Source of the DNA: Dasypus novemcinctus
Taxonomy: Eukaryota > Chordata > Mammalia > Cingulata > Dasypodidae
Assembly (NCBI RefSeq): GCF_030445035.2
Contig: NC_080695.1
Location: forward strand, 52,469,954 to 52,533,953
Length of the DNA stretch: 64,000 nt
Direction of reading: 5' to 3'
The position numbers and the translations under genes were made by a program. Numbering within the stretch: position 1 is the first letter of the stretch; each line of letters starts with the position of its first letter. The notes under the pieces were generated by a model, which was given only the letters and a program-made list of their open reading frames with translations, ran no database searches and had not been told where the DNA came from. Positions 44,100 through 55,239 of the stretch are shown piece after piece.

Positions 44100-45330
44100 T
44101 CCCCCTCCCCCTACCTAACGACATTCCAACTGATATCTCCTCTCTGGAACATTGGCCGGCTTTTGGATTTCTGCCCCTTCGCTGTCCACTTCACCCTTTG
44201 TCCCCTTCTCTTTGCTTCCCTCCTTTTGTGAAATCCCGTTGTTTCAATGGACAGTCTTAGCAGCAAACCTTAGCAAACCTTGTAAAGCAAATGATTTCAA
44301 AACTTCAAGAAGACAGCAAATATACAGGCAGAGTGGAGGATTATCACAACCCTTGCCCAACAATTGATAGAATCAGTCAAAAATTCAGAAAGGTTTAGGA
44401 GATATGCAATGCAAAACATCTAAACCTTACAGTGAAATATGTATATGTCTGTGTATATATATATATAAAGGGGGGGAGGGAGGGAGAGAGACAGACTATT
44501 ATATCTAACAACTGTGGAAAATCCAGTATTTTTAAAACATTAACATTAAAAAAATTAATTTTCATCAAAAATTACTCTCAATACATTTCAGGGATATAAA
44601 ATTAAACATGCTCTCTCCTCATAAGGTAGTTGTGGTATAAATCAGTGATAAAATACTAGAAATATTACATATGTTTAGAAATTGAGAGGTGCCCTTCTAA
44701 GTAAAACATGACTTGTAGAAGAAATTTCAAAGAAAAAGGGAGCAAAATTCATCTCAATGGAAATGATCATGATAATAAGGGCTGAAACATTGTCTCTTTC
44801 TTGTCTGAGAATTCTTTGGTTTGGAAAGATTTTGACTTAAAATCTCTGCTTATTAACCTAAATGTTAAACAACTGTGAAGATGTCACGGATCCTCCTGCC
44901 CATGAGCCTGGGCTTTAAGTTATGAACATGAATGGGGGGAAAATCCAAGGCTATTCTAGTGCTTGAAGCCCCTTGGAAGACCAAGCAACTCAGAGCTTAC
45001 TCAGAAAGTTCTTCCTCATCTCCCCTTGGGGTTTAACCAGATAATACCCCAATTGCTTGTCAACACCAGGAGTGAGGGGTGCCAGGTGTGGAACAGGCAG
45101 ACAGGGTCCCAGGGACCAAGGTGACAAGGGATAACTCCACCGCTGATCATCTCTCTGGGACCCTGTTCTGAGCGGCCTAGGTGTATTTATCTGCTTGATT
45201 GCACTCATGGTTACTAAAGTCACTCTGGCACATGGAAGCTACAAGAATAATGTTTCAAACTTCATCATGCTTTAGAATTAAGTAAATATATTGCAAAAAG
45301 GAAATTTTCTATCACTGCTAATATCTCATG
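44100..45330. other. Intergenic stretch, nothing recognised
   Basis: AT-rich from 44,400. A short (TA)n and 'gggaggg' low-complexity patch lies at 44,452-44,490. No exon-like ORF with splice sites was seen. Confidence 0.5.
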
Positions 45331-45339
45331 TCGACATCA

Positions 45340-45480
45340 CGGCCTCCCCATATGTAGTTGTTAACCCCTTGACAGATGGAGAGACTGAGGTTAAGAGAGG
45401 TAAAAGAACAATACCCGACCAAGGCCAGAGACCTGCAGAGCAGCAGAGTAGAAACACAAGACCTGGCCTGCCTGGCCATG
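45340..45480 (+). mobile_element. MIR SINE fragment
   Basis: 'acagatggagagactgaggttaagagaggtaaaagaac' and 'aaggccagagacctgcagagcagcagagtagaaacacaagacctgg' follow the MIR core pattern ('gaaactgaggcacagagaggttaag'). Confidence 0.65.
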
Positions 45481-45574
45481 GGACAGTGCTTTTAAGCTTT
45501 CTAGGGATTCAGTCCCTATTTCTAAGGGTCAGAAATGGTGAGTTCATGTGCGAGTATGAAGTTATTTTATGAGT

Positions 45575-46130
45575 TCCCAAAAGAAAATGATCGTGTTTTT
45601 GAACTAATAAATTCTCGTGGGTGTGGAGCCCTTTTGATTGGACTACATCAGTGAGGTATGTCTCAGGTTGAGTCTCTACCCTCTTACTGGGACTTTATAC
45701 AAATGGAGACACAGAGAGAGACACAGAAAAAGGAAGCTGCCACTTTCATCCTGCCATATGAGAGAAAGGAGAAAGTAGAAAGAGATTCCAAGTTTTCCTA
45801 CAGCCGTAGAAAAGTAGAGAAGTCCCAAGAGGCTGAGAAAGGTCCCAGAGTCTAGAAACAGCATAGCACAGAAGCAAGAAAAGAGGCCCCCAGTGGGCTG
45901 AGCCCACAGAGCAGCTGAAGGCTGAGGAGACAAGCCTTGCTTGTCATATGCCAGATCGTCATGGGGCAGAATGCCAGGATCACCACCTGCTGACTTTGGT
46001 GAGAAGGAATCTGTGATGGTGCCTTGATTTGGATATTTCACGGCCTCTGAACATAAGCTTTTACCCTAATAAATTTCCCATTATAAAAGCAAACACATTT
46101 CTGGTCTGTTGTATTGCCAGCCCTCTGGTA
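45575..46130 (+). mobile_element. Solo LTR, MaLR/ERVL-like
   Basis: Contains 'cccttttgattggactacatc', 'gtttgagtctc...actgggactttatac', 'accctaataaatttcccattataaaagcaaacacatttctgg' (AATAAA signal), ending near 'ctctggtaaacc'. Same family as 5,584 and 47,325. Confidence 0.7.
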
Positions 46131-46629
46131 AACCAAGGTATGCCACCATAACCCCTGGAAATGTCCCAGTGTGTGTCTCGGTTAACTGTTTGAGACCTTA
46201 TTTTCATCTTCTTTGGGTATATATAACTTATTTATGTTTATACAGAGTGGCAATTAAACAGGAATTTCACCAGCAATAATGACTATTCTTCTAGAAATAA
46301 TTCTCCATCATTACATTCAAATGGAAACATATCGGATCCTTTACATGTTTCCCGCAGAGTCTAAATAGATTCTTTCTATTCTTTTTGGAAGTGGATGTGT
46401 AACTGTTACTTCTGAATTATTCCAGATCCTCTTGTCTATTCATCTTATTTCACATACCTCTGAACCTACCAGCTCAGTAATGCTAAGATGCACTTTATGC
46501 AAGTGCAAACTAACCACATCCTGCATTCTGTCCTTGTGCCACATGCCTCCCCCCACAATCTATGGATTTCTATGTTGATGCTGAGGTATGAGAGGCCCCA
46601 TTATCAGGGCCCACTCATACACAGCCTGG

Positions 46630-47010
46630 TAACTCTTTGTGTGAATGTGTGTGTGCTTTGACAGTGTTTGTGTATATGCAAGGAGTGTATGGATATTGTG
46701 GAACATGAGCAAGTGCAAAGTATTTTGTTAGTGTGTGCTTATGATTTTAGTGCTTGTTTCTTATCAGAAAGTAAATGATCATTTCAGGATATGTGTGGCT
46801 TTTTAGGTTTGATATGGTTAGAATATGTATAGATGTGTGGGATTGGGGACAAGTTTCAGTCACTCTATTTGTGTGTAGTAAAACCTATATAGTCATTTGG
46901 AATATGTGTGTACGTTGTCAGCATTTGCATGTGGTCAGTGGGTGTGTGGTCATTGTGGGATGTATGTGTTTCTGAGTAAGTGTATGAGTGAGTATGGATA
47001 TAATATGCTT
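46630..47010. repeat. TG-rich degenerate low-complexity region
   Basis: Frequent 'gtgtgtg', 'atgtgtg' and 'gtatgtg' words over about 380 bp without a fixed period. Confidence 0.55.
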
Positions 47011-47324
47011 ATTGGGTGGGACTGGGGAGCATTGTTCTGAGTCTTCACCATATGTAGACAGTAAACCAGGTTCTGTAGCGCTAAGAGATTGGAGAACCTG
47101 CAGACAATATCCATTATTGGCCTGTATGGGCTATAGATTGAGGGTTTTGTGGAAGTTATTGATCAGAGGCCCTGGACAACAGGGAATGAACTGGGCCAGG
47201 AAGTGACCAACCATGAGGAAGCACCCTGTACACTACTCAGGAACCCTGATCTCACCCTATAGACAGTAGAGCATCCACAGTAGACTCTAAGCCAGAAGTG
47301 ACATGTTCAGTGGTAAGTGTTTGG

Positions 47325-47935
47325 GTTTGGTAGTTTGATATTACTTATGAATTCCAAAAGTGATATTATATTTGTAAATTGGTCCATTCCTCTGGGCATG
47401 ATACCCTTTTGTGATTCGTTCAAATTCAAAGGCTTTATGTTTACTTGATTAAATCAAGATTAAGGCTTTGATTTGATCACATCATTAGGGTGACTCAGTT
47501 TGAGTCCCTGCCCCCTCAGTGGGCTATATAAATGGACACTCACTCAATGAGACCACAGAAAGAGATACACAGAGGTAGAGAGACAGCTGAGACCCCAGGA
47601 AGAGAGATGAGCCATTCGCCTGAGAGTTTGCAGCTGAAGAAACCAGAGCCTGAGAAGCTGAGCAGGCTGGGAAAGAAATGAGCCCTCCAGCCTTCAGTTG
47701 AGATCAGAAGAAGCGAGGCCCATGGAAACTTAAGAGGAGAGAGGAGGGCTGAATCCTTGTAGATGTGGCCTGCCATCTTGCTTCAACACATGACAACAGA
47801 CTTAGGTGAGGGACTAACCTTGAGTTGAGCTCTTTAGGGTCTTGCAACTGTAAGCTTTTACCCTAAAGAAATACCCTTCATAAAAGCCAACACATTCCTG
47901 GTACTTCATCAGCACCCTGTTTGGCTGACTAATAC
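47325..47935 (+). mobile_element. Solo LTR, MaLR/ERVL-like, near complete
   Basis: Opens 'tggtagtttgatattacttatg' and carries 'aaatcaagattaaggctttgat', 'ccgccatcttgcttcaaca'-type text and 'aagaaatacccttcataaaagccaac'. It closes 'ggctgactaataca'. It is followed almost at once by another LTR. Confidence 0.75.
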
Positions 47936-47944
47936 ATTGGGTTT

Positions 47945-48415
47945 TAGTCTTTTGTGGGCCTCATAAAATTACATTCTTAAACTAGTCCATTCTTGTGCAT
48001 GGAAGCCTATTGTATGTGGGGCCTTTGGTTAGATTCAGTTAAGAGACCTTTTGATTAGATCACCTTTGGTTAGGTCACATCAATTAAAGGCCTCTGATTA
48101 GATTATGGGATCCAGGGTAGATCTTAATCATTTTACTGGAGTCTTATATAAACCAACCCACAGAGAGAAAGACAGCTGCCATTTTACCCTGCTATGTGAA
48201 AGAAGACTCCAGGATTGCCAACAGCTGCAGAAAGACAGAGGAACCCTGAGAGGATGAGAGAGAAACCAGAGGCTGGAAGCAGCAGAGCAGCCTGAAGTTG
48301 AAGAGATGAAACCCAGAAAGAGATGGGCCATATTCCTTATAACTCACAGCTGAGCTGTGGTAGAGGGGAGTGAGAGTAGCTGGGGAAAGAGACCGACTGG
48401 TATCCATAGAATGGG
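47945..48415 (+). mobile_element. LTR, MaLR/ERVL-like, 3'-truncated
   Basis: 'ttttgtgggcctcataaaat', 'tggggcctttggttagattc', 'ccttttgattagatcacc' and 'tcttaatcattttactggagtc' are the 5' half of the family. The 3' half with the polyadenylation signal is missing, and ERV-L pol sequence begins next to it. Confidence 0.65.
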
Positions 48416-48419
48416 CCAT

Positions 48420-51400
48420 CTTAACTACTTGGCTATTAAAATATTCCTCTGCTGAAGTTACCCTCTGCTGAGCATTCACATGGGATGTAGATGCTTTTTT
48501 TCCATACACTGGAATGTCTACCCACATGATTCTTCCCCAGACATGTTTGTCACCAATTTTCCAATCACATTACTTCTAAGTCCCTGACTATCCAGCCAAG
48601 CCTTTGGAGACAACTTGTGAAAAAGTTTACAAATTCACTTCTAGCCATTTCTCCTTCCAAACAAAATGAACGACCAGATACACGGCTCAGTGTTCTACCC
48701 ACTGGCAGGATTTCCACTCACCACTGCCCTTCAGGGATGTTCCAGAAAGGGGGTGGCACCTGCATATGGTGCAGAACCCTCTGTAAACTAAGCCTGAGTT
48801 TTATCTTCCTAGAAAACTGATTGTAAGGAACTCCACAAGAGGTCATAGCTATGGACTAGGAAAGGAAACGTAATGTGGCAGGATGGAGGCCATGGGCATA
48901 TGGGCCACTTCCTCATAAAAAAGTGTGTCTTCAGGATGTGCTCAAGCCCTTCTTGGCATATACCGCTTCCATTTGATGGTGCAGTGCTGCTCTGCATACC
49001 CAACTTCATGGTTTTAGTGGGTCAGACAACACCCAGCTCATGACAGGAAACTCAGGTCTTCTGGTAATTTGGTGGCCCATGATTAAGTGTTTCGTTTCTA
49101 CTAAGATTCAGAAGCAGGCCAAAAGCTGTTTCTCAGAAGGAGAACAGTAATCTGCAGAGGATGGCAGGGCTTTGCTCCAAAAATTCTAACGGTCTGTGTT
49201 GTGGTTTTCCTTTGGGTTCCTGCCAAAGGCTCCAGACATCATCTTTATTTGCCACTGAAATTCCCAACACCATTGGATCTGCTGGATCATATGGCCCAAG
49301 GGGCAAAGCAGCTTGTACAGCAAACGACCAGTGGCAGTGCCTCCTTGTGTTCTGGTCCCCACTCAGAACTAATAGCTTTTCTGGTCACTCAGTAAGTGGA
49401 ATGGAGAGGCACATCCAAATAACAAATATGTTGTCTCCAAAGTCCAAAGAGGTGAACTAGGCATTGTGCCTCTTTTCGGTCATAGAAAGGGCCATAGGCA
49501 ACAATTATCCTTCACATTATAAGGGATATCTCAACATGTCCCACGCCACTGGACATTTCACCAAGGTGGGAGGCCTCTGTAGTTTTGTTGGGCTTAGCTC
49601 TCATTCATTGACATGTACACACCTTACCAATAAGTCTAGAGTACTTGCTACTTATTGCTCACTAGATCCAATCAACATGATATCATCAATATAACAGGAC
49701 AGTGAGATGTTTTCTGGGAAGGAGAGATGATCAAGGTCCCTCTGGGCAATATTATAACATAGGGCTGGAGAGTTGATACACCCCTGAGGTAGGACAGTGA
49801 AAGCATACTGCTGGTCTTTCCCGCTGAAAGCAAACTGTTTCTTGTGATCTTTACTAACAGCAATTGGGGAAAAGGCATTTGCCAGATCAATAGCTGCATA
49901 CCAGGTAGGGGATGTGTTAGTTTGCTCAAACAATGATACCACATCTGCAACAGCAGCTGCAACTGGGGTCAGCATCTGATTAATTTTACAATAACCTACT
50001 GTCATCCTCCAAGTTCCATTTATTTTCTGCACAGGTGAAATAGGAAAGTTGAATGGGGATGTGATGGGAATCACCACCCCTGCATCCTTTAAGTACCTGA
50101 TGGTGGCACTGATCTCTGCAACCCCTCCAGGGATCTGGTATTGCTGTTGATTTGTTAGGTAGGCAAAGTTCTAGTGGTTTCCACTTGGTCTTAAGAGCCC
50201 TCACTCCACAAGTCAAGGAACCAATGAGGGGATTCTGTGAGTTGCTAAGTGGGCCTATAGCAATTATGCATTCCACAACTGGGATCACAACCACAGAATG
50301 GGAACACACTGGACCGACTGTGAGATGGATCTGAGCTAAAACTCCATTGATCACCTGACCTGCATAAACCCCTTCTCTGACTGGGGGATCACCATGATGT
50401 TTTGGGTTTCCTGGGATGAATGTCATTTCTGAGCCAGTGTCTAATAATCCCCAAAACATCTTATCTTTTCCTTTTTCCTAAAGCACAGTTACCCTGGTAG
50501 AAGGCCACAAGTCTCTTTGGGGAAGACTAGGAGTCATATTCATAGTATACATTTTTGGCAGTGTAATATGGTCCTTCCCCAAAGGGACCCAGCCCTCGTG
50601 TCATTCAAGGGGCTCTGGGTCAGTAAACTGTCTCAAGTCTGGGAATTGATTAAGGAGCCATGGCTCTCTATTTCTGTAATTCAAATTAGAATTTTGTTCA
50701 CTTGGTCCAGAATTCTTGCTCTTAAAAATCCGGGAGGAATTTGGTATATTGTCTTATATTTTATGTCTTGGTATCCCATGATCTACAAGACAATGTTATA
50801 GGTCTCTGCAGCTAAGATTATTTTGATTACTGCTTTCGGTCTGCTGTTCATTGTGGTTACCACATTCATCTTGGTGATTAAGTGCTGCCAGTTGGCTTCT
50901 GCTAACCCAAGACCTGATCATTCCTATTGTGTTTAAGGATCCCAATTCAGTGACAGCTGGTACCAAGGCAAAATCTGACAACAGAGAAGAGCAACCACCA
51001 AGATCTTCAGGGAAGATGGAGCTAGTTCCACAAATTTATTACTTACAGTCCTAGTGAAAGGTGTATCTTCTGGACCTTCCTGGCATGGGCGAGCAGGCCT
51101 TACATGCTACATCTACTCTAGTATTCCAATCTCTCTAAGCCTTTGGGTCCCCTCATCTACAGTATACCAGGGCAGTAATGTTAGCCATCTTGTGATCCAT
51201 GTTTCAGTCAGCAAGGCAAACAAAGTGTTAGAATCCTTTCTAATCCATGAGCGACAATTTTGTATCCAGCATCTATGCGTAGTGGTCCTATGTCAATAAA
51301 TTCAACCTAACACAATTTTATATTTCTTCCATCATTTACCCATACCCTTAATATACATTCCCACACATATTCTCCAGATTTATGCTATGTAAATTAGAAA

Positions 51401-52380
51401 ACTCATGTAGTTCTTTTGGACAATAGTGTACTTCCTCATGGTTCAAACTTTGTACCTCACTCTTTGGGGTCTGTTGGGATTTTGGGATTTTATTCTAGTT
51501 ATAGGCCTGGAAGTAAAGAGGGGTGGTAAACAAGAGAGATTAGAAGTTTCTTGCAAGCCAATTACCTCAGGACATTCCTTTCCAGTTTCATCAGCTGAGA
51601 AAGGATTAATCTCTTCAGGTGGAGGTAAAACAGCAGACTCTTTAAGGTAGACTGGAGGTCTGGCATTGTTTCCTTCAGCCATAGGTCAAGTTGCTGTTTC
51701 CTCAGGAAACTTTACAGGTTTATCTAGCAAGGACTTAGCAGAATTTAGGGTTTCACTGTCCCCATTGCCATCATTATCAACCCATATATCTCCATTCTGA
51801 TTTTCATGATCCCATTCCTTTCCAATCAATGCCTTCACTTTACAGCAGGCACTCTGCAAGGTTGAGATTTTTAGTTTTCATTTCAACTCTGTTACTCTCA
51901 CAGTGAGACTCTGGGTCTCTTTTTCAGACATCTTAAGTCTGTGACTACATGAAATGAGATTTTCTTTCAGTGCACAGATAGAAACGTTCATATCCTTCAA
52001 TCAGCACTTAAGTTGAAAATCTGAAGCCTTCAACTCATCCTTTCTTTTTTAACTGTATCAAGTGTATTTAGGAGCAACCAGTCAACATCATTATACCTTT
52101 CAATTCCACAATACTCTGTTAAGGTGTCAAAAACACTACTCTTACCCAGAGCCTTGCCTCTTATAAACATGTAATTAGCCATATCCAGTGGTGATATTTT
52201 GCAAACCTATTGCCGACTCACACCATGAACTCTCATTGGCATCTTGATCATTGGAAATAAAGCCATTACTGACTTTGAATCTAGTCACAGTAGAGAGCCA
52301 ATTACAAAGAACCCAGAACCAATTCAGAAATCCCATTTTTAAGATTCTCTTTCTCAAGAACCACCCACTCTTGGTATCAA
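48420..52380 (-). pseudogene. Decayed ERV-L provirus interior (gag-pro-pol), antisense
   Basis: Read on the minus strand from 52,380 down. A primer-binding-site-like start (GATACCAAGAGTGGG) lies 2 bp after the LTR, then gag-like text (about 51,440-52,370). Protease with LLDTGSE follows near 50,440. Reverse transcriptase lies at about 49,650-50,077 with LPQG and the catalytic YIDD, the longest open piece (141 codons). The RT-RNase H junction is at 49,160-49,460 and the start of integrase near 48,430-48,530. The usual role was copying and inserting the viral RNA. Stops, frame changes and loss of the rest of pol make it inactive. Confidence 0.8.
49652..50077 (-). pseudogene. ERV-L reverse transcriptase fragment
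   Basis: 141-codon open piece of the provirus above. It contains AIDLANAF (start of the palm; the conserved region A), LPQG and YIDD. In the polymerase the two Asp of YIDD and the Asp of region A bind metal. The adjacent frames to left and right are broken, so no complete enzyme is encoded. Confidence 0.85.
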
Positions 52381-52382
52381 GC

Positions 52383-52839
52383 TGTATTACTCAGGGTTCT
52401 CTAGGGAAACAGACCATACAGGAGAGATCTGTATATATTACGAGATTTTTAATAAAATTGTCTCACATGACTGTGAGAATGCACAAGTCCAAAGTCCATA
52501 GGGCAGGCTGCAATCCGGGAACTCCAATGAAGATCCTCAATAATTTTCCCAAGAGAAGCTGGCTGGTTGAAGTAGCGATGAAAGTTTTTTCTCTTCTTTC
52601 TGCTGAAATCATCACTTCTCCTTTTAAAGTCTTCAACTGATTGGTTAAAATATCTCTCATTCCTGAAGACAAACGGCTTAGTTGATTGTGGATGCAGTCA
52701 TCCATAGGTGCAATCAAATTACTAACAATTTAAGTCCACAAAATGTCCTCACAGTAACAAGTGGGCCAGATCTTGCTTGACCAGACTACCAGATGTCATT
52801 ACCTGGCTAAGTTGACACAAGAGCCTAACCATCGCAGCA
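52383..52839 (-). mobile_element. ERV-L 5' LTR (MLT2-like), antisense
   Basis: In plus orientation it opens 'tgtattactcagggttctctaggg' and ends 'gagcctaaccatcgcagca'. In its own direction it is TGCTGC...AATACA. It directly adjoins the provirus interior. The matching 3' LTR would lie left of 48,420 and is not seen. Confidence 0.75.
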
Positions 52840-52849
52840 TGTATCAGAA

Positions 52850-53777
52850 CATCTCAGTTTTTTTTTTTACAATTGTGTGTATATATCTCATTATATTTAC
52901 TCTACTCATCCATTAGTGAACATCTGGGTTGTGTCCATCTTTCAGCTATTATGACTAATGCAGTAATGAACACTGGAATATCTGGCTGAGTTCCTGCTTT
53001 CATTTCTCCTCGGGATATGCCCAGAAGATGGATTGCCAGGTCATATGTTCTACATTAAACTTTTAAAATATCTGCCAAATTGTTACCCACAGTGGTTGCA
53101 ACATATATTTTTCAAAACAATGTATGATGATTACCCTTCCTTACACCTTTTCAAACACCTCTTTTTTCTGTTGTTTTATAAAATAATAGACATTCTAATG
53201 CATATGAAATGACATCTCATTGTGGTTTTGATTTCCAAATGGCTAGTGGTGTTGAGCATCTTTTCAAGTACTTATTGGCCATTCATATATCTTCATTGAA
53301 GAATTGCCTATTCAAGTCATTCACCCAGTTTTAAGTTAGATTATTTGTCATTTTGTTGTTGATTTGTTGGAATTCTATATTTATTCTAACTATTTAATCT
53401 TTATTAGATATATGGTTTAAAATACTTTCTTCCATTCTGTTGCTTTCCTTTTCACTTTCTTGATAATGTTCTTTTTGCACAAAAGTTTTTTTAATTTTGA
53501 TGAAGCCCGATTTAACTATTTTTCCTTTTGTTGCTTGTGTTTGGGTGCAAAGTCCAGGAATCCATTGCATAAAACAAAAGGTCCAGATGTTCCCCTATGT
53601 TTTCTTCCAGAAGTTTTGTAGTCTTAATTCTTAAATTTAGGTCCTGGATCCACTTAGAGTTACTTTTTATACATGAAATGTTATAGGGTTCCAACTTCAT
53701 TCTTTTGCTTGTGGGTATTCAGTATTTCTGGTACCATTTATTGAAGAGATGACTCTCTAATTAATGTCTTTTACACT
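52850..53777 (-). mobile_element. L1 ORF2 C-terminal/3' part (antisense), left of LTR insertion
   Basis: Antisense L1 text with short frames such as 53,512-53,700 that match the C-terminal part of ORF2 (a W-x-L-H-P run). It is interrupted at 53,778 by an LTR and continues at 54,220. Confidence 0.7.
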
Positions 53778-54219
53778 TGTATTACTAAGCGTTCTCTAGG
53801 GAGACAGAACAAATAGGAGATATATCTGTAAATATTATGAGATCTTTGTAAGAATGGTTTCATGCAACTGTAGAGATGGGCAAGCTCAAATTCATTAGGA
53901 CAGCCTGCAAGCTGGGAACTCCAATCAAGGTCATTGCTGAATTCCCCAGGAGAAGCTGGCTAGCTGAAATAGAGATAGAAATTCTCTCTCCTGACTGCTT
54001 CTCTTTTAAGGGCTTACAATGAGTGGATCAGATATCTCATTGTTGAAGGCAATCTTTTTAGCTGACTGTAGATAAAATCAACCATTGATGCAATCAACTT
54101 ACTAATGATTTAAGTCCAAGAAATATCCTCATGGTAACAAGCAGGCCAGTGCTTGCCTGACCGAATGATTGGACACCAAACCCTGGCCAAGTTGACTCAT
54201 GAGCTTAACCATCACGGCA
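53778..54219 (-). mobile_element. Solo LTR, ERV-L type (MLT2-like), inserted in L1
   Basis: Plus-strand text 'tgtattactaagcgttctctagggagacag' to 'gagcttaaccatcacggca' is the same LTR as 52,383-52,839, copy by copy. 'cacttgt' and 'cccttgt' on the two sides mark the insertion into L1. No internal genes. Confidence 0.75.
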
Positions 54220-54906
54220 CCCTTGTAAAAAATGTAAAAAATGAGTTGGGCAAACATGTATGGGTTAACTTCTGATCGCTAATTTCTATTCCATTGATCT
54301 ATACATCTATCTTTTAATACCATTCTGTTGTGATTATAGTGGCCTTGTAGTAAGTTTTTAACTGGGAAGTGTGAGACCTCAAACTTTGTTCATCTTCTAC
54401 AACATTGATTTTTCTATTGGAGGCCCTTTGCATGGCCAAATGAAGTTGAGTATCAGCGTCTCCATTTCTGTAAAATAATAAAAGACTGCTTGGCTTTTAC
54501 TAGGTATTGTGTTGAACCTGTAAATAACCTTGGGTAGTAATGACATCTTAACTATATAACAATATTTCCTACCCATGAACAAAGGATATTTTTCCATATA
54601 TGTGAGTCAGTTTTCATTTCTTTCAGCCATGTTTATACTTTTCAGTATACAAGTCCTTCAAATTCTTGGTTATATAAAATATGTTTTTTAAAGAACATAA
54701 CTAAATGCAATTAATTCCACAAAAAATGAACCCTGAAGTAAACTATGGACTATAGTTAATAGAATTATAATTTATTTGTTCATCAGTTGTAACAAAGATA
54801 CCATTCTTAGTAAAATAATAATAGGAAAAACTGCATGTGTGAGGAGGATAATATGAGAACTCCTTACTGTTAGCATGATTTTTCTCTAAAACCTCACCTG
54901 TTCTAA

Positions 54907-54950
<44 letters not shown>

Positions 54951-54960
54951 TCTTTCACAT
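54220..54960 (-). mobile_element. L1 ORF2 (antisense) followed by L1 3'UTR piece (sense)
   Basis: 54,397-54,597 minus encodes an ORF2 C-domain stretch ([22 protein letters not shown]). 54,690-54,900 reads as a sense L1 3'UTR ('ggactatagttaatagaatt', 'cagttgtaacaaagatacc'). (CATA)n and (TA)n follow at 54,907-54,945. Confidence 0.7.
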
Positions 54961-55239
54961 GCTGGATAGGGAGTCCACTGTGGCCATATGGTGGAGGTGC
55001 AAGCCCTCCTCCTATAAACTAGCCATGATGGAGGTGCAAGCCCTTCTCCTATAAACAACTACACACTGGACAAAATGTGTTAAGTATTGGCTTTTAGGTC
55101 TTGGATAATAAGCAGACCAGGTTTGTGATTTCTGAGAGAACAGAAATTCATCATTTGACTCTGGATTTCTCATTGAAGTAAATGAAAAACTGACCCCTAT
55201 AGTGGCAGAGCCTGATGGATTGAGGGCCACAAAACTAGT

